A program made the position numbers and the translations under genes. 64,000 bases of DNA from Haloferax marinisediminis (GTDB lineage Archaea; Halobacteriota; Halobacteria; Halobacteriales; Haloferacaceae). The notes beneath the pieces are model-generated. The model had not been told where the DNA came from, searched no databases, and saw only the letters and a program-made list of their open reading frames with translations. Numbering within the stretch: the stretch's first letter is position 1; each line of letters opens with the position of its first letter. The DNA lies in NCBI RefSeq assembly GCF_009674585.1, contig NZ_WKJP01000004.1, forward strand, positions 124,001 to 188,000, given 5' to 3'. Of this stretch, positions 1 to 10,312 are shown piece by piece.

Positions 1-2
1 TA

Positions 3-1991
<1,989 letters not shown>

Positions 1992-2086
1992 ATTCCGCTG
2001 AGAGCCATCGGGGCGCTGACCGTGTGTCGTCTCGATGGTGTCTACCCACCCCTCTATTTTCGGACCACGCACGGACACGCTGCTTC

Positions 2087-2116
2087 AGCAGTCGTAGCAC
2101 AAGCAGTCGTAGCACG
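2087..2116. repeat. Two direct copies of AGCAGTCGTAGCAC
   Basis: The 14-mer AGCAGTCGTAGCAC occurs at 2087-2100 and again at 2103-2116, in the gap between katG and the convergent molybdopterin-fold gene. It may be a simple slippage duplication. No function is evident. Confidence 0.6.
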
Positions 2117-2208
2117 CAGTCAGGGCCTTCGACCACCGTAGTGTCCAAAACAATCGGGATTCGTGAGAAGACACCCTGTCTCGAACACTCCCAGAGAGGA
2201 CACCGCTG

Positions 2209-2640
2209 TCACGACCCGGTGTCGTCAATCTTCGGGTGGCGTTCGAGGTCCAGTGGGTCGGTTTGTGGGTCGAGCGATACCGCTTCGACTTCGACGACGT
2301 TTTTGACCGAGCGCATCCCGTCGATGTCTGGAACGACCAGTCGTGGGAACTCTAACGGAGACCCATCCTGTTCTAAGGCGAGTATTCCGGAGAGTGCATC
2401 GGCAATCTCGACGTAGATGTGGCAGTCATCGTCTGCTGTGACGGCGAGGTGCGTCGTCTCGGGCGAAATGTCGACAGAATCGAGGACGGCACCGATGGAG
2501 ACACCCACCCACGTCGACTCGCGTTGAGAGCCGGACGCGCACGAGACGACGACGTCTTGTGTCTCCTGGGGCAGCGCTTCCAACGCTTCTCGGTCGAGAG
2601 TTTCTGCCTCTCGGCCTCGGACGAGTACTGACGTTGTCAT
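2209..2640 (-). CDS. Small molybdopterin-binding-domain (sulfite oxidase fold) protein
   Basis: A 143-residue protein that looks like a stand-alone version of the oxidoreductase molybdopterin-binding domain of sulfite oxidases and YedY. VVSCASGSQRESTWVGVSIG matches the family's Cys-SG-R-x-W-xG pattern, in which Cys would ligate molybdenum. RLVVPDIDGMRSVKNVVEVE matches the later R-L-V-x-P-G-S-K stretch. The usual domain is longer, and no Tat signal is present, so this may be a cytoplasmic cofactor-binding or degenerate form. A TATA-like AATTA block lies about 30-40 bp before the ATG. It converges on katG. Fold assignment is fairly sure; the reaction is unknown. Confidence 0.7.
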   Translation of the reverse strand: MTTSVLVRGREAETLDREALEALPQETQDVVVSCASGSQRESTWVGVSIGAVLDSVDISPETTHLAVTADDDCHIYVEIADALSGILALEQDGSPLEFPRLVVPDIDGMRSVKNVVEVEAVSLDPQTDPLDLERHPKIDDTGS

Positions 2641-3416
2641 GGTTGAGCTCGTAGAAGACGTTCTCTTGGAACCTAATTAAAGCCGCAGCAAGGTCCTGCT
2701 GGTCAGCAGATATGGAGGGTATTTCGGGCCGTGCGTCAGCGGGGTCGTTTGGAGGGTTGCGTCAGCGGGGTCGTTTGGAGGGTTGCGTCAGCGGGGTCGT
2801 TTGGAGGGTTGCGTCAGCGGACTGGAGGTGTACGTCAACGGGGGATTCGTTTTGGAGGGGGGGATTGCACGGGTGAGGTGCAGTAGTATGTGCAACCGGT
2901 GAGCGCGAACGGGGTCGCGACCACGCCAGCACCGAACGTCCGCCGAATCGGTGTGTTGCACATCGCAATTTTCTGTATTCGACGCTGGAAGATAAGGGGG
3001 AAGAGTCGTCCCGACAGTTTTGATGCCAACAACCGTTTCAGACCACTGTTTCGACTGTTTCAGTCGGATTAACTGAGTGTTAAAAACAGCACTTGTTTGT
3101 TTCTGAATAGGAAGTAAATTGAGAAGGAAGCGTTGATGTCTACTGATTTTGAACCGTCTCAGGAACATCGTTATTCGATTCTGGTAATTGTTCCGTCGAA
3201 TCCTCGTGTGAACTACGCTCGAGTACTGTATCCGGGTACTGCACTTGCTGCACAGTGGGCCCACAGGTTGCGAAACGTGGCCTCCAAAAGGGGGCGAAGT
3301 AGTTTAAATTGTGAAATTATGATAGCCAAGAATGTTAGCTTTTATTGAATAATTGGGAGCAGGAAGATAAACAAAACATTATACTCCCGGAGAATCGACA
3401 ATCATAGAACGAACAC
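2641..3416. other. Gene-free interval with tandem repeats, then AT-rich DNA
   Basis: No convincing gene in about 775 bp. The left part holds a 26-bp tandem repeat. From about 3060 the DNA becomes AT-rich and includes a likely promoter for the next gene (ACATTATAC at 3377-3385, roughly 32-40 bp before the ATG at 3417). Short frames here lack homology that I recognise. Confidence 0.6.
2733..2820. repeat. 26-bp tandem repeat, three full copies plus partial
   Basis: The unit begins GCGTCAGCGGGGTCGTTTGG and is followed by AGGGTT. Identical copies start at 2733, 2759 and 2785, with a truncated copy at 2811-2820. A decayed copy follows (TACGTCAACGGGGGATTCGT, from about 2830). The copies are identical although the region does not code, which points to recent amplification. 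A 26-bp period does not preserve a reading frame, so a protein repeat is unlikely. Confidence 0.85.
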
Positions 3417-4946
3417 ATGTCTTCCCGAAACGCCTCGTGGTCTGGATACGCCCTTCTGATGGCGTTCCTTCTCGTCTCCGCAGGCGTTGCTCCGATTGCC
3501 GCTGCAGCGGCAGACGGCGTCGAAATACGCGCAATCGAACACTCTGGTACGGGCGTCGTCGCGACAGAGAACGGTCGGACGTACGTCACTGCGTGGCAGC
3601 CATCGAGTGTCAGTGTCGTGCTGGTCGCAGAACAGGGAACGTACGACGTCTGTATCGGTACTGAAGGCGGCGACTCGACGACGAGCATAGACTGCCAGCA
3701 AATTCAAGCGACAGGGAGTGAGCAGCGAGCCACCATCGATATCGCACAGTGGCCAATGAATTCCACGGGCGAGCAAGTCCTGACCGTGGAGGTTCGACCT
3801 TCGACCGGAGGCGAACCGCTCGCACAAGCGAGTCACCCATTGTTCGTGTTACCTGCAGAGGGAGACATCGACGGTGATTCTCTCGGGAACCAACGCGAAC
3901 TGGAACATGGCACGAGTATCCGCGTTGCAGACACTGACAACGACGGCCTCGAAGACGGAGCCGAGGTAAACCGGTTCGAGACAGATCCAACGAACACAGA
4001 CACCGACGGAGACGAACTCAGCGACGGTGTGGAAGTAAACGAACACGGGAGCAATCCGACCGAGGTCGATACCGATGGTGACGGCCTCGAAGACGGCGTC
4101 GAAGTAACGACGTACGGCAGTGACCCGACGACTGGAGACACCGACGGTGATGGACTCATCGATAGCGAAGAAGTCGAGCAGTACCAGACAGACCCAACCG
4201 CTGCGGACACGGACGAAGACGGCCTCGAAGACGGACCAGAAGTGAATATTCACGAAACGAGTCCGACGGCGATAGACACCGACGGCGACGGCCTCGACGA
4301 TAACGAAGAACTGACTCGCTACGAGACGAACCCCACTGAGGTCGACACCGATGGCGACGGCCTCGAAGATGGCCGAGAGGTGACGGTCACTAACACTAAC
4401 CCAAATCAAGGGGACACAGATGGGGACGGCATCGGTGACGGGACCGAAATTCAAGAAGGGACGGACCCGAACAGTGCACCAGGGTCAGGAATCGATCCGC
4501 TTGGCGTGGGCGTCGAACCGACGATCATCGTCCTCATCATCAGCCTCATCGCCCTCGTTGGTGGCGGACTCGCCCTCGCAAGCGGCAAGGTACGTCTCCC
4601 AGAAGGAATCTCGAACTGGAACGCTCAGAGAACTGACGCGGAGAACGGCCGTTTCGTTGCAGCTGGTCAGCCCCAGCAAACTGTTGGTGCGCAGATGCGA
4701 CACCCGCCCGAACAACCACTCAGTGACGAAGCACGCATCTTCAACCTCCTCGACCAACACGATGGACAACTCCGTCAGTCGGCAGTCGTCGACGGAACAG
4801 GATGGTCGAAGTCGAAAGTGAGCCGGGTTCTCTCGCGGATGGCCGACGAAGGAGACATCAAGAAGATAAACATCGGCCGTGAGAACATCGTCACTCGGCC
4901 AGATTCCGTCCCTGAGCACGCGAAGTCACCGTTCGAAGATAAGTGA
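3417..4946 (+). CDS. Membrane-anchored Ca-binding-repeat protein with cytoplasmic winged helix
   Basis: A 509-residue protein with four parts. A signal peptide comes first (hydrophobic core LLMAFLLVSAGVAPIAAAAA). An extracellular beta-type domain covers about residues 33-150. Eight 23-residue repeats of the DTDGDGLEDG type span about 172-342; these are thrombospondin-type-3 / EF-hand-loop-like Asp-rich calcium sites. One transmembrane helix lies near residues 367-388. The C-terminal part, after a linker, is a winged helix-turn-helix of MarR type (EARIFNLLDQHDGQ, SKSKVSRVLSRMADEGDI). This topology puts the ligand-binding repeats outside and the DNA-binding domain inside, so a one-component transmembrane regulator is inferred. 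Similar halobacterial proteins exist, but I know of no established target. It stands alone. Confidence 0.85.
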   Translation: MSSRNASWSGYALLMAFLLVSAGVAPIAAAAADGVEIRAIEHSGTGVVATENGRTYVTAWQPSSVSVVLVAEQGTYDVCIGTEGGDSTTSIDCQQIQATGSEQRATIDIAQWPMNSTGEQVLTVEVRPSTGGEPLAQASHPLFVLPAEGDIDGDSLGNQRELEHGTSIRVADTDNDGLEDGAEVNRFETDPTNTDTDGDELSDGVEVNEHGSNPTEVDTDGDGLEDGVEVTTYGSDPTTGDTDGDGLIDSEEVEQYQTDPTAADTDEDGLEDGPEVNIHETSPTAIDTDGDGLDDNEELTRYETNPTEVDTDGDGLEDGREVTVTNTNPNQGDTDGDGIGDGTEIQEGTDPNSAPGSGIDPLGVGVEPTIIVLIISLIALVGGGLALASGKVRLPEGISNWNAQRTDAENGRFVAAGQPQQTVGAQMRHPPEQPLSDEARIFNLLDQHDGQLRQSAVVDGTGWSKSKVSRVLSRMADEGDIKKINIGRENIVTRPDSVPEHAKSPFEDK

Positions 4947-4968
4947 GCTCGAGAACGGTCACAGCTGA

Positions 4969-5886
4969 TCACGATCGCGGCGAAATAACCTCGTCAGCGA
5001 ACCTCGAAAGGTCAGCCTCTGGGTCGTCACTCTGTAGACCCACGAGTACGTGGTCGACGCCCATCTCGTTGAGACCGCTGAAGTAGTCGCGGAACCACTC
5101 GGTTCCTGCACAGAACCCCTGATGAATATGTTCTGGGCCGTCTCCCGGGTCGTCTGCGAGTTCGACTTGCACCGCCATCGAGAACGGCGTGTCACCGGCG
5201 GCATCGCGCCAGTCGGCCAGATAGCTCTCCAGCGTGGACTGAGGGAGTTGGTAGAACAACCAGCCATCACCGTGTTCGGCAATCCACTCGAGTGTCTGAC
5301 GTGCGTAGCCAGTCGGAAGGAGTGGCACAGTCTCTGTCGTCGGTTTCGGTACGAGGGTTATCTCCCCATCGAGTGTCCCCCACGAAGATTCGACTTCTGG
5401 GTAGTCCTCACGCCAGACAGTCCGGAGAAGCTCGACACTCTCACGGAACAACGTTCCACGGTCCGACAGCTCGACACCAAACGCTGGGAACTCGGGGTCA
5501 CGGTCACCCGAGGCGATACCCATGACGAGTCGTCCCCCTGAGAGCTGGTCAACTGTGGCTGCGGCTTTGGCGACGTGAAGTGGATGACGAAGTGGGAGTA
5601 CCACGCTCGCAGTACCCAACGCGAGTTCGTCGGTGACTGTCGCAACCTGCGTGAGCCACGGCCAGACGTCGAACGTTTGTCCCGCGTCGCCAAACGAAGG
5701 CCAGTACGTCGGAACATCCCGTGCCCAAAGCGCATCGAATCCGACCGACTCGGCGTGTCGGGCAAGTCGGAGTTCTTCGTCGACGTCGGGCATCGTGTCG
5801 TTTTGGTTCGTGAGCGGGAATCCCACTCCGAAAGAGAGACCATCGTCGAACAACCGTTGATACCCGAGATTATCGTGTGGGGTCAT
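4969..5886 (-). CDS. Luciferase-like (LLM class) flavin/F420-dependent oxidoreductase
   Basis: A 305-residue TIM-barrel oxidoreductase of the bacterial luciferase-like superfamily. Recognisable blocks are HAESVGFDALWARDVP near the N-terminus, LALGTASVVLPLRHPLHVAK, the signature LSGGRLVMGIASGDRDPEF and ELLRTVWRED. In archaea such proteins commonly use F420 or FMN; the substrate cannot be read from the sequence. Length and block order are normal for the family. It is a single gene convergent with the preceding + strand gene, only 22 bp away. Confidence 0.88.
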   Translation of the reverse strand: MTPHDNLGYQRLFDDGLSFGVGFPLTNQNDTMPDVDEELRLARHAESVGFDALWARDVPTYWPSFGDAGQTFDVWPWLTQVATVTDELALGTASVVLPLRHPLHVAKAAATVDQLSGGRLVMGIASGDRDPEFPAFGVELSDRGTLFRESVELLRTVWREDYPEVESSWGTLDGEITLVPKPTTETVPLLPTGYARQTLEWIAEHGDGWLFYQLPQSTLESYLADWRDAAGDTPFSMAVQVELADDPGDGPEHIHQGFCAGTEWFRDYFSGLNEMGVDHVLVGLQSDDPEADLSRFADEVISPRS

Positions 5887-5959
5887 CGTCTAATTCGTGA
5901 GAGAAAGTGTGCTCACCGTTCAGTAGTCACTAACTTCCATCGCATCGGATGGGGCCGGG

Positions 5960-6454
5960 TTAGCGTACCGTCGCTTCGCCTTTCATCTCGGCGAATGCAA
6001 CGGTCTGTTTGACATCGGTGATTTCTACTTCGACTTGGTCACCGGGACGGGTGTCGGGGACGATGATAACGAACCCACGTTCGACCTTCGCGATACCGTC
6101 ACCTTGGTCGCCAAGGGTGTCGATCGTCACCGAGCGCACGTCACCTTCTTCGACCGGTGGACGCCGTGTGCCAGAACCCTGTGAGTTCGACGAGTCGTGT
6201 GTGGAATCGGCTTGGGCCCACTCACGTTCTGACCGTGTCGTGTCAGTGTTGGTCGAGTCAGTTTCTGGTTCAGGAGCGGATTGTGAGCCAGTCGCCGATG
6301 CAGCGGCCGTCAACAATGCAATCCGGTAGGTCTCTGTGGTAGAGAACGAACCATTTTCGACGAGTTCCTTCGGAATCGGGACGACGTATCGGTTACCGTC
6401 TCGTTCGATCGACGCTTCGAACAAGAGTCGTAGAGAGTCTGAGATACCAGTCAC
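5960..6454 (-). CDS. TRAM-domain RNA-binding protein
   Basis: A 164-residue protein starting at GTG. The C-terminal about 60 residues form a TRAM domain (VTIDTLGDQGDGIAKVERGF, then PGDQVEVEITDVKQTVAFAE), a beta-barrel RNA-binding fold. The N-terminal segment (SIERDGNRYVVPIPKELVEN) is unlike the short stand-alone TRAM proteins and is joined by an acidic Ser/Thr-rich linker. TRAM proteins in archaea act as RNA chaperones or cold-shock-like factors; a role here is inferred only. CTTAAAT near 6480-6486 is a TATA-like box about 27 bp before the GTG and supports this start with a leaderless transcript. Confidence 0.85.
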   Translation of the reverse strand: MTGISDSLRLLFEASIERDGNRYVVPIPKELVENGSFSTTETYRIALLTAAASATGSQSAPEPETDSTNTDTTRSEREWAQADSTHDSSNSQGSGTRRPPVEEGDVRSVTIDTLGDQGDGIAKVERGFVIIVPDTRPGDQVEVEITDVKQTVAFAEMKGEATVR

Positions 6455-6930
6455 TCCTCGAATTATGGGGAACAGTGGCTTAAATCATAATGAATATCGT
6501 GTCGAACGCTGGGATTCGCCTGCTGTGCAAGGCACAGGCCCAAACCGTGATTGACGACTCTGGGTAGTCATCCACTCGGGTGCAAAAGAGAAGCTTGCTG
6601 AGCTACTCATACTCGTTTTAACGCCTTATCCAAGCGTTATCGATAGTTTGGATAATTCAGATAATTTGGATAATGTTGAATTCAACCCCTTACGATTCCC
6701 GAGATTATCGAACAGTAGTGAGTAGAAACAACGAGATTATTTGAATAATCTAATGAGTCACTTTTGCGCTTCAAGCCCCCAAATGCACGTTTGAGATGGT
6801 CTGAAGAAAACCATCCCAAGTCGGATTATTTGGATAATTAGAATTTTTTAGATTATCGAGCAGACCAAGATAACCATAATTATTTCAAGAATGGCGACAA
6901 TCACTCGATGCGATACAACTCCCATTCACC
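6455..6930. other. Gene-free parA upstream region, AT-rich
   Basis: No gene. The first 100 bp hold the promoter of the TRAM gene. The rest is AT-rich control DNA before parA, with the 9-bp-phased GATTAT/GATAAT repeats listed separately. It probably carries the parA promoter together with partition or operator sites. Confidence 0.6.
6648..6892. repeat. 9-bp-phased AT-rich repeats upstream of parA
   Basis: Three clusters share a 9-bp register. The first, 6648-6674, reads TTGGATAAT / TCAGATAAT / TTGGATAAT. The second, 6732-6749, reads CGAGATTAT / TTGAATAAT and includes the hyphenated palindrome GATTATTTGAATAATC at 6735-6750. The third, 6821-6892, reads TCGGATTAT / TTGGATAAT / TAGAATTTT / TTAGATTAT and continues more weakly. 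The core is an AT step (ATAAT or ATTAT) every nine bases. Their position directly before parA, with matching arrays after the partner gene, suggests operator or centromere sites. This is an inference from arrangement only. Confidence 0.75.
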
Positions 6931-7794
6931 ATGTCACGCGCAGTCAGTGTCTGTCTCCTCAAAGGCGGTATCGGTAAATCAACAACCTCGATCAACCTCG
7001 CTCGAGAACTCGCTCACCGAGACAACGACGTACTCCTCGTCGACCTCGACCCGAACGGTCATACGACGACTGGTCTCGGGTTCGGCGAAGAGTTCTATTC
7101 GGAAGCACACCTGGGTGACGTGCTCCTCGACGACGCGGAACTCGAACCACAGGAACTCATTTTAAAGACCGATTTCGAGATCGACCTCCTCCCGTCGAAC
7201 GACCGCATCGAACAGGTGGAGTCGGACTTGGGTGGTGTGATGATGGGTTCTGCACGTCTCAAACAGCGAGTAGTCGACCCGCTCCTCGGCGACGAGTACG
7301 ACTACGTCGTCGTCGACTGCCCCGCAGCACGTGGGAAACTCAACGACAACGCCCTCTACGCGACGCAAAACATGGTGTTGCCAATGCGACCAGAATCGGG
7401 TGCACTGTCCGGACTCGAAAAAACGGTCAAACGACTAATCCAGCCTGCTCGCGAGCACTTCGACCTCGAGATTCTCGCCGTCGTCCCGACCGACCTCAGA
7501 GACCGTATCGACCACGAGCGGCCGTCTCGGCGACTCATCGAAGCCCTCGTGTCGAAACAAAACATCGCATCGAAGATACCAAACTTTGGGTACGTCGACC
7601 CGTCGTTCTTCGAAGCTATCGACGATGGGTCGTGGGACGACGATCTCCCGAAACCGGGCATCCGACACCGGTCGGCCATCGACGCCTCGATTCGCGAGCA
7701 CATGCCGCTTCGAGATTACGATAGCTCGTGTGACCAACTCGAGTGCTACGACGAATTAGCACAAATTGTCGAGACTGGGGAGGTCGACCGATGA
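6931..7794 (+). CDS. parA: ParA/Soj-type partition ATPase
   Basis: A 287-residue Walker-type ATPase for segregation of low-copy replicons. The deviant Walker A motif KGGIGKST lies at residues 11-18, with the signature lysine at the start of the motif. Walker A' is DLDPNGHTTTGLGFGEEF, and Walker B is YVVVDCPAARGKLNDNAL. There is no N-terminal helix-turn-helix, so the protein resembles the short ParA type that depends on a partner for operator binding. It overlaps the next gene by four bases (ATGA), implying translational coupling. AT-rich phased repeats lie immediately upstream. An upstream in-frame ATG was not preferred because the protein begins directly with the conserved first strand SRAVSVCLLKGG. 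Confidence 0.92.
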   Translation: MSRAVSVCLLKGGIGKSTTSINLARELAHRDNDVLLVDLDPNGHTTTGLGFGEEFYSEAHLGDVLLDDAELEPQELILKTDFEIDLLPSNDRIEQVESDLGGVMMGSARLKQRVVDPLLGDEYDYVVVDCPAARGKLNDNALYATQNMVLPMRPESGALSGLEKTVKRLIQPAREHFDLEILAVVPTDLRDRIDHERPSRRLIEALVSKQNIASKIPNFGYVDPSFFEAIDDGSWDDDLPKPGIRHRSAIDASIREHMPLRDYDSSCDQLECYDELAQIVETGEVDR

Positions 7795-8180
7795 GTGACG
7801 ACCCCTTCGGTGACCTCGACGCAGCGATGGAGGATACCAATTCGTCGGCTTCAGATCCGGAGCCAAAACCCGAGCAAGACACAGATTCGACGGCTACCCA
7901 AACAGAAGAACAAGAACTCGGAGAGGAGAAATCCCCGCTCGAACAGCCAGCGTTCGAGTTCGACGAAACCGTTCACAAAGCACTCTACGTACTCGAAGCG
8001 GCCGCAACGAACTTTGACGATATCATCACGTACGACGTCGAACGCGAGCTCACACGAGAACACGGGCTGAAGAACATCAAAAAAAGCGAGTTACACAACG
8101 CCGCACTCACTGTGGTCGCTGAGCACCCAGACCTGATAGTCGAACAGGTACTCGAACAACGCGGTCTCGACAGAGAGTAA
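7791..8180 (+). CDS. Small ParA-partner protein, candidate centromere-binding factor
   Basis: A 129-residue acidic protein whose ATG overlaps the parA stop codon. The first about 60 residues are a low-complexity tail rich in Asp, Glu, Ser, Thr and Gln. The rest (from about FEFDETVHKALYVLEAAATN) is predicted helical, with basic patches such as KNIKKSELHNAALTV. No ParB nuclease or canonical helix-turn-helix motif is visible. Its position resembles type Ib partition operons, where a small DNA-binding protein binds repeats around the operon. The phased repeats on both sides fit that idea. Function is inferred from context only. Confidence 0.7.
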   Translation: MSDDPFGDLDAAMEDTNSSASDPEPKPEQDTDSTATQTEEQELGEEKSPLEQPAFEFDETVHKALYVLEAAATNFDDIITYDVERELTREHGLKNIKKSELHNAALTVVAEHPDLIVEQVLEQRGLDRE

Positions 8181-8186
8181 CACCAC

Positions 8187-8845
8187 CCAAATAATTCGCA
8201 TTATCCAGATTAGACAAGACAGGCGACGTAGGTGGATTGGGTAGATATTCCAGCGAGTCTTCGATGTAGCGACCATTTTCGGCATCGAAGACGAGCAAAA
8301 TCAGGAGTGGTGAGCGACCACAATAGGTAGGTTTGCTACACAATCTACGGTTTGCAGATTACGTGGATTATTTTGATTTCGTGGGTAAGCAACGATATCG
8401 ACGCTTGTCTGATAATCAACGGGAAGAGAGGAGTAACCCAGGTTGTTGAAGTTATTTAGATTGTTTAGGTTATTCGAGCTATTCAGAAGCCAAGGAGAGC
8501 TTGCTTTTGCTGGGTCGACGAATTAGACATTAATTTTGGTTCTTTGAGGAGGGTTGGTGACAGACCAAGACATGCAGATTATCTACAAAATGTAGATTAT
8601 TATTTCTGCTTGCACACCAGCGTGAGACTAAGACAGAACCTGAAGATGAGTGGGTCCTGAGAGAGTAGCTCAAGTGCGTATTTTGTAGAACCTCCAAGCC
8701 ATCCAAACGACTCACGCCACTTAGGCCAGGTAGACCATCCCAATGTCCTATATGTCCCAGATAGCTCAAATTCACCAAAGAATCCAAGTAATCCAAATTA
8801 TTAGAGACATCTAAATTAGTCAAATTATCCGAGAGATTCAAACTG
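8187..8845. repeat. Long field of 9-bp-phased repeats downstream of the par genes
   Basis: The gap between the par operon and orc1 (8181-9035) holds no credible gene. It contains several arrays in a 9-bp register. They lie at 8187-8213 (CCAAATAAT / TCGCATTAT / CCAGATTAG), 8355-8381 (CAGATTACG / TGGATTATT / TTGATTTCG), 8451-8486 (GTTATTTAG / ATTGTTTAG / GTTATTCGA / GCTATTCAG), 8575-8601, and a long run at about 8693-8845 of roughly 17 units around TCCAAATTA. TCCAAATTA is a rotation of the reverse complement of TTGGATAAT, the unit found before parA. Because nine is three codons, the minus strand translates to a leucine-rich-looking string (NLDYLDSL), which I regard as a by-product. Confidence 0.75.
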
Positions 8846-9035
8846 CCTGTCTGAGCAGTTGGCGCAGAGAACACACTGGCCGGTCTGTTAGATAATTCCA
8901 ACTAACAAAGGGAAGACTCTGGGAGAGACGTCGGCCGAGAGGCTGAACAAGTATCAGATGGAGTGGCTGAACAACGGAGTGTATCAGAGTGAGCGGTGAA
9001 CGAGAATCGAGAACGAAGTCGCGTTGACTGTCATG

Positions 9036-10268
9036 TTATTCGAGCGTAGAAATACGGCTATCTCTGAGCAACACTCGTTTGACGATATCGGGGTCTTCGA
9101 GGAGTCGGTGTGTTCCGTGGACGCCCTGGCCTCGACCACGGCCACGGACCTCCGACTGGATTACATTGAGGAAGTCGAGCTCTTGAAGTAGTTCTTGAAC
9201 TCGTCGTTCGGAGAGTTGGTCCATGTCGAGGTCGTCAGCGACGGTGAGGTACTGTCGATAAATCTTGTTGGTGGTGATCTCAGCAGTTTTCCGTCCACCA
9301 GTTTGGAGCACGAGAGAGTACAGCACGGCTTTGGACTGTGTCGCAGTCCCTTCGAGGAGTTCGCTGAACCGGTCAGCCTCACTCTTTTCTTTCGCTGCTC
9401 TGACGTGGTCGTCGGTGACTGTTTCGGCGCCTTCTTTTTGCGCGATTCGGCCCGCGTTTCGAAGGATATCGATTGCTTTCCGAGCGTCACCGTGCTCCTG
9501 TGCAGCGAGGGCGCTCGCGAGTGGAATCACGTCTTCAGTGAGAACACCCGGTTTGAAAGCGTCTTTACGATTTTCGAGAATTTCGCGGAGTTGATTTGCA
9601 TCGTACGACGGAAAGACGAGTTCGTCGTGTGCGAAGCTCGATTTGACGCGTTCGGTGAGCTCCTCTGGGTAGTCGATCTTGTTCGAGATACCGATGATAC
9701 CGAGACGCGAATCGACGATTTTCTGATTCTCGCCTGCGCGTGAAAGTTTTCGAAGCACTTCGTCGTCTCGAAGCATGTCGATCTCGTCGAGAATAACGAT
9801 GGTGACATCAGAACAGGTGTCGAGTACTTGCCACAGTCGGTTGTAGTAGTCACCAGTCGAGAGGCCACGCTCGGGAATAGACATCCCACTCTTCGATGGG
9901 TCGTTGACCTGTGAAGCGAGCGTCTTGATAACCGATGCTTCTGTGTGCTGTTCACCACAGTCGATGACAGCGATTTCCACATTTACGTCTTCTCGACGTG
10001 CCTCGCTCTGTAGCCGCTCACTTACGAGGCGAGCGCTGAGTGTCTTTCCAGACCCGGTCTTTCCGAAGATAAACAGATGAGTCGGTTCGCGACCGAAGAT
10101 CGCAGGGTTGAGTGCCTGTGCAACCTTCGACATATGCTCGTCGCGACCGACGATTTTGTCAGGACCAGGGAGATGTGAGATTTTGAGGATGTCCTCGTTC
10201 GCAAATATGGGTTGGTCGTAGCGGAAAAGTGGGTCTCGACCGCCCCCGTCGGTCTCGTTCGGTGTCAT
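9036..10268 (-). CDS. Orc1/Cdc6-family replication initiator
   Basis: A 410-residue AAA+ initiator that recognises origin DNA and loads the MCM helicase. RDPLFRYDQPIFANEDILKI is the conserved halobacterial N-terminal block. Walker A is GKTGSGKT, Walker B is VTIVILDEIDML, and sensor 1 is GIIGISNKIDY. A C-terminal winged helix follows (KIYRQYLTVADDLDMDQLSE, RRVQELLQELDFLNVI). The frame is open further upstream into the iteron field, but I chose the ATG at 10268. TTTTATTA on the minus strand (10295-10302) sits 27 bp before it, as in leaderless halobacterial genes; an ATG at 10295 would fall inside that box. Its iteron field lies directly upstream. Confidence 0.93.
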   Translation of the reverse strand: MTPNETDGGGRDPLFRYDQPIFANEDILKISHLPGPDKIVGRDEHMSKVAQALNPAIFGREPTHLFIFGKTGSGKTLSARLVSERLQSEARREDVNVEIAVIDCGEQHTEASVIKTLASQVNDPSKSGMSIPERGLSTGDYYNRLWQVLDTCSDVTIVILDEIDMLRDDEVLRKLSRAGENQKIVDSRLGIIGISNKIDYPEELTERVKSSFAHDELVFPSYDANQLREILENRKDAFKPGVLTEDVIPLASALAAQEHGDARKAIDILRNAGRIAQKEGAETVTDDHVRAAKEKSEADRFSELLEGTATQSKAVLYSLVLQTGGRKTAEITTNKIYRQYLTVADDLDMDQLSERRVQELLQELDFLNVIQSEVRGRGRGQGVHGTHRLLEDPDIVKRVLLRDSRISTLE

Positions 10269-10294
10269 GTGGGTTCGGTATTCATACCCATCCA

Positions 10295-10302
10295 TAATAA
10301 AA
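10295..10302 (-). promoter_or_regulatory. TATA box of the Orc1/Cdc6 gene
   Basis: On the minus strand this reads TTTTATTA, centred about 30 bp before the ATG at 10268. The first iteron begins 11 bp beyond it (10313), so initiator binding to the origin could also repress the gene. Autoregulation is inference. Confidence 0.6.
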
Positions 10303-10312
10303 GTGAGGGGGG

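Noticed and set aside
2733..2820. CRISPR array
   Set aside because: The 26-bp repeats abut without spacers and no cas gene is in the window.
8530..8901. Minus-strand frame reading like a leucine-rich-repeat protein (NLDYLDSLVNLSYLG)
   Set aside because: The leucine pattern is produced by the 9-bp repeat (three codons) in noncoding AT-rich DNA. The frame has no start context, and the repeat extends beyond it and occurs elsewhere outside any frame.
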